Source of the DNA: an uncultured Bacteroidales bacterium | GTDB taxonomy: Bacteria; Bacteroidota; Bacteroidia; Bacteroidales; P3 | NCBI GenBank assembly: GCA_947176325.1 | Contig: CAMWQD010000020.1 | Location: forward strand, 1-11,042 | Length of the DNA stretch: 11,042 bases | Reading direction: 5' to 3' | Part shown: one piece after another, positions 1 through 5,121 of the stretch | How positions within the stretch are numbered: the first letter of the stretch is position 1 | How the letters are laid out: the number at the start of each line of letters is the position of its first letter | Made by a program: the position numbers and the translations under genes | The notes under the pieces: model-generated | The model's input: only the letters and a program-made list of their open reading frames with translations | Database searches by the model: none | What the model was told of the DNA's origin: nothing

Positions 1-6
1 CCGGTT

Positions 7-16
7 GGGGGGGGGG
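7..16. repeat. Homopolymer run of ten G (C on the minus strand)
   Basis: Ten consecutive G on the plus strand. On the minus strand it reads as ten C beginning 10 bases past the TAA stop (29-27) of the first gene. Tracts of this length are prone to slippage in replication and in sequencing. It lies outside the visible coding region and at the window edge, so it may belong to the 3' flank of this gene, the 5' region of an unseen minus-strand gene, or a sequence-end artefact. The run itself is certain; its role is unknown. Confidence 0.85.
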
Positions 17-26
17 TCAAATGCTG

Positions 27-536
27 TTAGAGTTGAGCCGGCACGAGCGTGTCTGCGGCCTGCGGGTAGCGGGCGTCTTGGCTGGAGAGAAGCACGGTTT
101 CCGTAAAGGGAGGGCGGGTGCGGAGCATCAAGGGGTATTCCGTCCATTCCTTGCTCACCATTACCGAAAAGTCGTGATTGTTCTGCCGTTGTATTTCTTC
201 GAAATCGCCCACGGTGTTGGCCTTGATGTTCTCGTTAAACCACTCGGTCACCGTTTCTTTCGCATTGAGGAAGCTTTCCTTGAGCGCCCCGGCCTTTTCC
301 TTCGCCTGCTCTTTCAAGGCTTTCCCTTGGTCTATGATTTCGTCTTTGAGATCAATGGCGGCGTCTTTGATTTGCTCCTTGACGGCATCGCCTTTGTCTT
401 TCAGGTCTTGTTTCTTTTCTTCCCGTTGGGCTTTGCGGATGCTGTCTTCCACGGGCGTCTGCATGGATGCATGGGCGCCGGCGGGGATACCTGCGGCGAG
501 CAGGGTGGAGAATAGGAGGGTGAGGATTCTTTTCAT
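27..536 (-). CDS. Secreted protein with LEA-like 11-residue helical repeats, function unknown
   Basis: A 169-residue protein I do not recognise as a named family. Residues 1-23 form a clear signal peptide: K2 and R3, then a hydrophobic stretch, then the AHA-S cleavage-like site near 23/24, so it should be exported to the periplasm or beyond. Residues about 33-98 are charged, rich in K, E, D, A and Q, with no Pro, and can be written as six consecutive 11-mers, a pattern known from group 3 LEA proteins and apolipoprotein-type amphipathic helices. Residues about 99-169 have a different composition (aromatics, Pro) and could be a small globular tail. No Cys is present and there is no lipobox. The start ATG (536-534) is the first M before the signal peptide; a -7-like element lies 6 bases upstream. 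The gene is divergent from the lipoprotein at 579. The stop is intact, but the C-terminal boundary lies near the window edge beside a poly-C run, so neighbouring context is missing. Confidence 0.75.
   Translation of the reverse strand: MKRILTLLFSTLLAAGIPAGAHASMQTPVEDSIRKAQREEKKQDLKDKGDAVKEQIKDAAIDLKDEIIDQGKALKEQAKEKAGALKESFLNAKETVTEWFNENIKANTVGDFEEIQRQNNHDFSVMVSKEWTEYPLMLRTRPPFTETVLLSSQDARYPQAADTLVPAQL
243..440 (-). repeat. Six tandem 11-residue helical repeats within the secreted protein
   Basis: Residues 33-98 divide without gaps into 11-mers: IRKAQREEKKQ, DLKDKGDAVKE, QIKDAAIDLKD, EIIDQGKALKE, QAKEKAGALKE, SFLNAKETVTE. The central four share hydrophobics at positions 2 and 9, a charged residue at position 4 and K-E/D at positions 10-11. 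The fifth resembles the group 3 LEA 11-mer (A-K-E-K-A-G core). The periodicity is read directly; the LEA or apolipoprotein comparison is from family knowledge and may reflect convergence on an amphipathic helix. Confidence 0.7.
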
Positions 537-542
537 AATGTG

Positions 543-550
543 CGAAGATA
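543..550 (-). promoter_or_regulatory. Candidate -7 element for the repeat-protein gene
   Basis: On the minus strand TATCTTCG, one mismatch from the Bacteroidota -7 consensus TAnnTTTG, lies 6 bases before the ATG at 536. No convincing -33 TTTG was found at the usual spacing. If real, transcription would start at or next to the start codon. Confidence 0.35.
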
Positions 551-561
551 GGGAAAAAGTG

Positions 562-569
562 TAAATTTG
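562..569 (+). promoter_or_regulatory. Candidate -7 element for the lipoprotein/barrel/ung run
   Basis: TAAATTTG is an exact match to TAnnTTTG and lies 9 bases before the ATG at 579. It is back to back with the minus-strand element at 543-550. No clear -33 box was seen. It would drive the 48-residue lipoprotein and, by close gene spacing, the barrel protein and ung. Confidence 0.45.
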
Positions 570-578
570 GGCGTAAAT

Positions 579-725
579 ATGGGTGCGATGAAGCGCAGAA
601 TTTTTAAAATCCTAACAGGCGTGGCAGTGGTGGCGGGGCTTTTGTTGCTTTCGGGTTGCGGCAACCAACGCAATCTGTGTCCGGCCTACGACAGACCGTA
701 CAAGGTGGAGCCTCTGCCGTATTGA
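579..725 (+). CDS. Very small lipoprotein (48 residues)
   Basis: Reading from ATG 579 gives a 48-residue peptide: a basic N-terminus (K5, R6, R7), a hydrophobic core at about residues 11-24, then a lipobox L-S-G-C with C27 as the lipidated cysteine, then only about 21 residues with a C-P-A-Y segment at 34-37 and a Tyr/Pro-rich end. This is a textbook type II signal peptide, so I expect a lipid-anchored envelope protein. An in-frame ATG at 588 is an alternative start that still leaves the basic n-region. The stop (723-725) is 4 bases before the ATG of the barrel gene, which indicates one transcript. Function is unknown. The strong lipobox and tight spacing make it much more likely real than chance, although it is shorter than most gene-finders accept. 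Confidence 0.75.
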   Translation: MGAMKRRIFKILTGVAVVAGLLLLSGCGNQRNLCPAYDRPYKVEPLPY

Positions 726-729
726 GTCT

Positions 730-1518
730 ATGTTTCAGCTTGATTGGAAATATTTTCGGCATATCCTGCGGGTGCTTGCCGTCTTGCTCACCGTTGTGTG
801 GGGCGGGCGGGTTTGCGCCCAAGTGCAGGTGTATGAAGATTATGTACCCGAAAAGCAGGTGCTTTACATGAAGCATCGGTTTTTCTACGCGCAAATCCAT
901 ACGGGGGGCGGAACCCTCGGTTACGAGCAAGGGCAATTGAACCGCAAGTTCAGCTATTCGGGCTGGAATGTGGAGCTCGCCACGCAGATAAACCCCAAAA
1001 CCAAGGCGGTGAACTGGTATCGTGCGGGGCGTTCATACAAATATGGCATGCTCAACAGCTTCATGATACTGCGGGGCGGTTACGGCGGTCTGTGGGTGCT
1101 GAACGACAAGCCCTATTGGGGCGGGGTGCAGGTGTCTTTGTCGTATCGGGGCGGATTTTCGTTGGGGCTTGCCTTTCCGCAATGGGTGTATGTGATATAC
1201 GACGGAGAGGGGCAGGATATACGGTTGGAGAAGATGTCCGCCGACAATCCGCGTCATAAGGATGTGGCCTATATCGTGGCGCGAGGGCCCATCATGAAAG
1301 GTTTTTCGGGCTTGCGCCCTTACCCCGGAGCCTATGCGAAGGTGGGCTTGGATTTTGAGTTCGGCAAGGTGGAGGAACGTAGCCACACGCTGGGTTTCGG
1401 TATGCTCTACGATTGCTATTTCACACGCATTCCGTTGATGATGGAGAGGCGGAATCCCTTCGGCTTCTTCAATTTCTATATCGAGTATAAATTCGGTATG
1501 CGCTACGGGATACGGTAG
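730..1518 (+). CDS. Predicted outer-membrane beta-barrel protein
   Basis: A 262-residue protein with a signal peptide (hydrophobic residues about 12-25, likely cleavage after V-C-A at 28-30). The mature part is rich in aromatic and Gly residues arranged in short alternating strands, for example 51-60, 109-121, 132-149, 200-212, 220-233 and 246-258. It ends in a strand with aromatics near the C-terminus (FYIEYKFG at 249-256), as expected for an outer-membrane barrel. It resembles the uncharacterised barrel-like protein often found in Bacteroidales near DNA-repair or envelope genes, but I cannot assign a named family. It follows the small lipoprotein by 4 bases and precedes ung by 18 bases, so the three are probably cotranscribed. 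Start ATG 730 is the only one that keeps the signal peptide. A lipoprotein-barrel partnership is inferred from adjacency only. Confidence 0.7.
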   Translation: MFQLDWKYFRHILRVLAVLLTVVWGGRVCAQVQVYEDYVPEKQVLYMKHRFFYAQIHTGGGTLGYEQGQLNRKFSYSGWNVELATQINPKTKAVNWYRAGRSYKYGMLNSFMILRGGYGGLWVLNDKPYWGGVQVSLSYRGGFSLGLAFPQWVYVIYDGEGQDIRLEKMSADNPRHKDVAYIVARGPIMKGFSGLRPYPGAYAKVGLDFEFGKVEERSHTLGFGMLYDCYFTRIPLMMERRNPFGFFNFYIEYKFGMRYGIR

Positions 1519-1536
1519 GAATTCAATAAACGATAA

Positions 1537-2244
1537 ATGTTGGAAAATATGTCGGAAGCGACTTTGGCAAACGGTGTGAAACCTCGGATAGAAGCCTCGT
1601 GGCTGGAGGTGCTCGCCCACGAATTCGAAAGCCCTTATTTTGCCGAACTGAAGGCCTTTTTGGTGGAGGAAAAGAGACATTATGCCGTTTATCCGCCGGG
1701 GAACCTCATTTTCAACGCTTTCAATTCCACTCCATTCGATAAGGTGAAGGTGGTGTTGATAGGGCAGGATCCCTATCATGAACCCGGGCAGGCCGAGGGA
1801 CTTTGTTTCTCCGTGCCCGACGGCTGTCCGTTTCCACCCTCTTTGGTCAATATCCTCAAGGAATTGGAAAGCGATTTGGGATTTCCCTTCCCCTCGAGCG
1901 GTCATTTGGGAAAATGGGCGGAACAAGGCGTGTTCATGCTCAACGCCACGCTCACCGTGCGTGCACATCAAGCCGGTTCCCACCAGCGGAGAGGCTGGGA
2001 AACCTTTACCGATGCCGTCATCCGTACCCTTTCCGAAAAGAAAACCGGCCTGGTGTTTTTATTGTGGGGCAGTTACGCCCAGGCCAAATCGGCATTGATA
2101 GACACCGGCAAACATCATATCCTCAAGGCTGTGCACCCGTCGCCTCTCTCCGCCTACCGAGGCTTTTTCGGTTGCAGGGCCTTTTCGAGAACCAACGAAA
2201 TCCTCCTCGGGCAAGGGCTTGCCCCCATCGATTGGCGGCTCTGA
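1537..2244 (+). CDS. ung: Uracil-DNA glycosylase (family 1, UNG)
   Basis: Removes uracil from DNA by cleaving the N-glycosidic bond, the first step of base-excision repair of deaminated cytosine and misincorporated dUMP; cytoplasmic. The diagnostic motifs are all present: the catalytic water-activating loop GQDPYH at residues 76-81 (D78 the general base), the uracil-pocket segment MLNATLTV at 134-141 (N136 matches the uracil-contacting Asn), LLWGSYAQ at 175-182, and the DNA-intercalation loop HPSPLSAYRG at 200-209 with catalytic H200. F91 sits where the uracil-stacking Phe belongs. At 235 residues it has normal family length. ATG 1537 is used; an in-frame ATG at 1549 would shorten the unconserved N-terminus by four residues and cannot be excluded. 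It lies 18 bases after the barrel gene with no promoter seen between them, so it is probably the third gene of that run. Confidence 0.97.
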   Translation: MLENMSEATLANGVKPRIEASWLEVLAHEFESPYFAELKAFLVEEKRHYAVYPPGNLIFNAFNSTPFDKVKVVLIGQDPYHEPGQAEGLCFSVPDGCPFPPSLVNILKELESDLGFPFPSSGHLGKWAEQGVFMLNATLTVRAHQAGSHQRRGWETFTDAVIRTLSEKKTGLVFLLWGSYAQAKSALIDTGKHHILKAVHPSPLSAYRGFFGCRAFSRTNEILLGQGLAPIDWRL

Positions 2245-2317
2245 AAGGGCACCGCTTTCAACAAGGTTTTGTTTATTACTTGCCGAAGGGGCAGGGCGGG
2301 CGTCGCAACAAAAGCGA

Positions 2318-2325
2318 TACTTTCG
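2318..2325 (+). promoter_or_regulatory. Candidate -7 element for exbB-exbD-tonB
   Basis: TACTTTCG, one mismatch from TAnnTTTG, lies 22 bases before the exbB ATG in the roughly 100-base gap after ung. The same ten bases (TACTTTCGCA) occur before the DUF4831-type gene on the minus strand at 10937-10928. No good -33 box is visible, so confidence is limited. Confidence 0.35.
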
Positions 2326-2347
2326 CAAATAAGAAACAAAAAACGAT

Positions 2348-3049
2348 ATGTTGTTACAAATCACACCGGCCATCGACACGATGGTCTCTTTGCCCGAAAC
2401 GGGAATGGCTTTGGCGCAGACCCAGGAAAAAATCCCCATTCTCGAGCTGGCCATGAAAGGCGGCTGGATTATGATTCCCATCCTCGTTCTGCTTTTCGTG
2501 AGCATTTACGTGTTTGTGGAAAGGCTCATCGTCATCAACAAGGCTTCGAGAAACGAAAACGGATTGGTGGATTCGGTGCGCGACTACGTGTTGGGCAACC
2601 GTTTGGATTCCGCCAAAACGCTTTGCCACAATACCAATACTCCCACCGCCCGCATTATGGAGAAGGGCATCGACCGTATCGGCAAGCCCGTTGAAAACAT
2701 CAAGTCGGCCATGGAAGACGCCGGCAACCTCGAGGTGGCGCGTCTGGAAAAGAACATCGGCTGGCTTTCCACCACGGCCGGGGCGGCTCCCATGATAGGT
2801 TTTCTGGGCACGGTGACGGGTATGGTGCGCGTTTTCTTCGATATGGCTTCCCGCGGCAGCAATATAGAAGTGGATACCTTGGCTCACGGTATGTATCAGG
2901 CCATGGTGACCACCGTGGCGGGTCTTTTGGTAGGCATCATCGCCTATATCTGCTACAATTTCATCGTGGCGCGCATCGGCAGGGCGACCCATGTTTTCGA
3001 ACGTCGCTCGTCCGAGTTCATGGACTTGTTGAACGAACCTGTAAAGTAG
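2348..3049 (+). CDS. exbB: ExbB/TolQ/MotA-family proton-channel subunit
   Basis: Inner-membrane subunit of a proton-driven motor that, with ExbD, energises a TonB-type transducer. At 233 residues it shows three membrane segments: about 39-58 after the K-G-G-W-I-M-I-P turn, about 141-163 and about 184-206. The last two form the conserved MotA/TolQ/ExbB core: T-A-G-A-A-P-M-I-G-F-L-G-T-V-T-G-M at 143-159 and M-V-T-T-V-A-G-L-L-V-G-I at 186-197, with channel-lining Thr residues in both. A long cytoplasmic loop (about 60-138) separates segments 1 and 2, as in the family. The C-terminus ends M-D-L-L-N-E-P, which I recall from Bacteroidales homologues. ATG 2348 was chosen; M12 and M20 are in-frame alternatives in the poorly conserved leader. 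The exbD ATG follows 7 bases after the stop. The symbol is by family and gene order; a TolQ-like role is possible. Confidence 0.92.
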   Translation: MLLQITPAIDTMVSLPETGMALAQTQEKIPILELAMKGGWIMIPILVLLFVSIYVFVERLIVINKASRNENGLVDSVRDYVLGNRLDSAKTLCHNTNTPTARIMEKGIDRIGKPVENIKSAMEDAGNLEVARLEKNIGWLSTTAGAAPMIGFLGTVTGMVRVFFDMASRGSNIEVDTLAHGMYQAMVTTVAGLLVGIIAYICYNFIVARIGRATHVFERRSSEFMDLLNEPVK

Positions 3050-3056
3050 CGGGAGT

Positions 3057-3470
3057 ATGGCATTGAAATCGCGCTATAAGCAGGATTTGAATTTCAGTTC
3101 GGCCTCCATGTCCGATCTGGTGTTCCTGTTGCTTATCTTCTTCATCCTGCTCTCGACCATGGTGAGCCCCAACGCTATCAAGCTGCTTTTGCCCAACAGC
3201 AACAGCCGCACGATGGCCAAGCAGAACTACACCGTGTATATCAACGACCAGTATCAGTATTTTGTGGAACAGACCTATGTGGAGGGTGCGGATTTGGAAG
3301 CCGAAATCCATGCCCTGACCCGGGAGAATCCCGAAGCCACGATTGTGCTGCGGGTGGACAAGACTGTTCCCGTGCAGTATGTGGTGCGGGTTATGGATGC
3401 CGTCAACACGGTGAACGAGCAAACGGGACACAAACTGAAAACCATTTTGGCAACCGCGCCCCATGAGTAA
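3057..3470 (+). CDS. exbD: ExbD/TolR-family biopolymer transport subunit
   Basis: Partner of ExbB: a single-pass inner-membrane protein whose membrane Asp carries protons and whose periplasmic domain couples to TonB. The 137-residue protein has a short basic cytoplasmic N-terminus, then S-M-S-D-L-V-F-L-L-L-I-F-F-I-L, with D20 in the position of the essential proton-binding Asp of ExbD/TolR. The periplasmic part (about 45-137) contains the usual strand-helix pattern, including I-V-L-R-V-D-K-T-V-P at 97-106 and a V-V-R-V-M-D-A-V helix at 110-117. It starts 7 bases after exbB and its last 8 bases overlap tonB in the ATGAGTAA arrangement, which suggests translational coupling. A GGGAG sequence sits immediately upstream of the ATG, too close for a standard ribosome-binding site. 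Confidence 0.93.
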   Translation: MALKSRYKQDLNFSSASMSDLVFLLLIFFILLSTMVSPNAIKLLLPNSNSRTMAKQNYTVYINDQYQYFVEQTYVEGADLEAEIHALTRENPEATIVLRVDKTVPVQYVVRVMDAVNTVNEQTGHKLKTILATAPHE

Positions 3471-4275
3471 CAGCGAAGAAAGAAATGAACGGAACGCCCG
3501 TCTTTGGGCGTGGGCGGTGAGTCTGCTCTCGGCAGGCATACTGTTCTGCGTCCTGTATTTCTGCGGTATGTACCGGCCCTTTCCGCCTCCTCCCGAATAT
3601 GGCATGGAGGTGAATTTGGGCTATTCGGACGTGGGTATGGGCGACAGGCAGGAAATGAATCCCATGGCCGAACCGATAGAACCCGTGGAGGCTTCCGAAC
3701 CCGATTTTGAGGAAGAAACGGTGCTGACGCAGGCCGATGAGGAGGCTCCCGCTTTGCCCAAGGTGACGCCGAAGCCCAAACCCCAACCGACGGTGAAGCC
3801 CGTGCCGAACAAACCCGAGGCGCAGGAACAGGTGCGCGAGGAAAAGCGGGAACCTGAATTGAACCCGCTGGCCCTTTATCCGGGAAAGCGCAAGGGCACC
3901 GACAATTCCTCTCAGGGCGAGACTTCGCAGCCCGGCGACCAGGGCAAGCCTACGGGCGATGTGAACGCCAAGGGCTACGAGGGCAACGGCGGCAGCGGAG
4001 GAATTTCGTTTTCGCTGAATGGCCGCACCTTGACATCTTTGGTAAAACCTTCGTATAATTCGGAAGAAGAAGGCGTTGTGGTAGTGAGAATTTGGGTGAA
4101 TCCCGCCGGAGCGGTCACGCGCGTGCAGGCAGGGGTGAAAGGCACCACCACCTTCGATCAGAAACTTTGGCGCACGGCGGAGAACGCCGCAAGACAATCC
4201 CGTTTCGCGCCGAAAGACAGCGCACCTTCCGAACAAGTGGGCACAATCAGCTACCGATTCGTGAGGGGCGCATAA
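3463..4275 (+). CDS. TonB-family energy transducer
   Basis: A 270-residue protein with a cytoplasmic N-terminus (about 1-13), one membrane segment (about 14-35), a long Pro-rich periplasmic spacer and a C-terminal TonB-like domain (about 188-268). The spacer switches charge: Glu/Asp-Pro-rich at about 69-95, Lys-Pro-rich at about 98-118, then Gly/Ser-rich at about 145-180, a design typical of TonB/TolA proteins spanning the periplasm. The end domain contains E-G-V-V-V-V-R-I-W-V at 203-212, N-P-A-G-A-V at 213-218 and F-A-P at 248-250, matching the TonB C-terminal strand-turn-strand pattern, though the usual Tyr-Pro at its start is replaced by P-S-Y-N-S. It overlaps exbD by 8 bases, so the three genes form one operon. 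Its outer-membrane partner is not visible here; either a TonB role in nutrient uptake or a Tol-like role in envelope integrity is possible. Confidence 0.88.
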   Translation: MSNSEERNERNARLWAWAVSLLSAGILFCVLYFCGMYRPFPPPPEYGMEVNLGYSDVGMGDRQEMNPMAEPIEPVEASEPDFEEETVLTQADEEAPALPKVTPKPKPQPTVKPVPNKPEAQEQVREEKREPELNPLALYPGKRKGTDNSSQGETSQPGDQGKPTGDVNAKGYEGNGGSGGISFSLNGRTLTSLVKPSYNSEEEGVVVVRIWVNPAGAVTRVQAGVKGTTTFDQKLWRTAENAARQSRFAPKDSAPSEQVGTISYRFVRGA

Positions 4276-4290
4276 AACAACCGCCCGTTT

Positions 4291-5043
4291 CTAATTCCGT
4301 CTTTGCCGCACCGCTTCGTAGAGCAGCACGCCATTGGCCACCGACACATTGAGCGATTCTATATTCCCCAAGAGCGGAATGCGCAGTTGCTTGTCGCAGA
4401 GTTTGAGATATTCGGGGCTCACCCCGTCTTCTTCCGAACCGAGGATAAAGGCGGTGGGGAGTGAGAAATCGGCTTGGGTATATTCAAGCGAAGCCTTTTC
4501 GGAGGCAGCGTAGACCTGCACCCCCGAAGCCTTGAGATAGTGGATGACGGTCTTGAGGTTCTCCTCGCGGCATACGGGCACGCTCATCAACGCGCCCGCC
4601 GAGGTCTTGACGGCATCTTCGTTAACGGGGGCGGAATTCTGCGTGGGCACAATCACCGCATCCACGCCCGCGCATTCGGCCGTGCGCACCATGGCTCCGA
4701 AATTGCGTACATCGGTAACGCGGTCGAAAATCAGCAGCAGCGGCGTTTTCCCCTGTTCGAAAAGACAGGGAAGCAGGTCTTCGATATGCATGTATTCCAC
4801 CAAGGAAAGATAGGCCACCACCCCCTGATGATTGCTGTTGCAGAGAAAGTCGAGCCTCTGCCGGGGCACATAGACGGCATGCAGATGCCTTTCGCGCGTG
4901 AGGGCGTCGAGCGTTTTCGCTATATCGCTTTGCAAACCTTTCTGAATGATGATTCTTTCGAATTCCTTGCCCGCCTTGAGCGCCTCGATGACGGGGCGCA
5001 GGCCGTAGATCATGTTTTTGGGTTGCTTGGGACGTTTGTACAT
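4291..5043 (-). CDS. rlmB: 23S rRNA 2'-O-ribose methyltransferase (SpoU/TrmH family, RlmB type)
   Basis: SAM-dependent methyltransferase of the SPOUT superfamily; RlmB methylates the ribose of G2251 (E. coli numbering) in the 23S rRNA peptidyl-transferase region. The 250-residue protein begins with an SpoU substrate-binding domain (I-Y-G-L-R-P-V-I-E at 12-20, through about 85). It then shows the three SpoU motifs: motif 1 at 106-130 with N114 and R120, motif 2 I-L-G-S-E-E-D-G-V-S-P at 200-210 with E204, and motif 3 I-P-L-L-G-N-I-E-S-L-N-V-S-V-A-N at 222-237, which forms the trefoil-knot SAM site. The open frame extends far upstream across mtaB, but homology starts here, so ATG 5043-5041 is the start; M11 is an alternative. 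It ends 15 bases from the tonB stop, tail to tail, with no obvious terminator between. RlmB rather than another TrmH-like enzyme is the best guess from length and N-terminal domain. Confidence 0.92.
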   Translation of the reverse strand: MYKRPKQPKNMIYGLRPVIEALKAGKEFERIIIQKGLQSDIAKTLDALTRERHLHAVYVPRQRLDFLCNSNHQGVVAYLSLVEYMHIEDLLPCLFEQGKTPLLLIFDRVTDVRNFGAMVRTAECAGVDAVIVPTQNSAPVNEDAVKTSAGALMSVPVCREENLKTVIHYLKASGVQVYAASEKASLEYTQADFSLPTAFILGSEEDGVSPEYLKLCDKQLRIPLLGNIESLNVSVANGVLLYEAVRQRRN

Positions 5044-5052
5044 AAATTGCGG

Positions 5053-5083
5053 TTTCGTGCCTTGCGGGCTTTTATTACCTTTG
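5053..5083 (+). promoter_or_regulatory. Promoter for mtaB (TTTC - 19 bases - TACCTTTG)
   Basis: The -7 element TACCTTTG (5076-5083) is an exact TAnnTTTG match. TTTC at 5053-5056 is one base off the -33 TTTG and lies at a 19-base spacing, within the usual range. The predicted start near 5090 leaves a leader of about 30 bases before the GTG at 5122. This is the best-supported promoter in the window. Confidence 0.55.
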
Positions 5084-5088
5084 CAAAG
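5079..5088. repeat. Perfect palindrome CTTTGCAAAG
   Basis: A 10-base perfect inverted repeat that includes the last five bases of the mtaB -7 element and reaches the expected transcription start. It could be an operator half or site, or chance; it is short. Confidence 0.35.
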
Positions 5089-5098
5089 CGTGATTAAA

Positions 5099-5113
5099 TA
5101 TCTTACAAAGATA
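5099..5113. repeat. Inverted repeat TATCTT-ACA-AAGATA in the rlmB/mtaB gap
   Basis: Two perfect 6-base arms around a 3-base centre. The right arm read on the minus strand is the start of the rlmB -7 element. The placement over a promoter is compatible with a regulator-binding site; no regulator is known from this window. Confidence 0.4.
5106..5113 (-). promoter_or_regulatory. Candidate -7 element for rlmB
   Basis: TATCTTTG on the minus strand is an exact TAnnTTTG match, 62 bases upstream of the rlmB ATG. Transcription would start near 5100 and run left across the mtaB promoter. No matching -33 box was found; the region where it should be is inside the mtaB 5' end. Confidence 0.45.
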
Positions 5114-5121
5114 AGGGAAAA

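Noticed and set aside
1033..1983. A 316-residue minus-strand open frame
   Set aside because: It is antisense to the barrel gene and ung, both well supported on the plus strand, and its sequence resembles no family.
2276..2300. Hairpin CTTGCC/GGCAGG after ung as a terminator
   Set aside because: The stem needs a G-U pair and is followed by GC-rich sequence with no T run.
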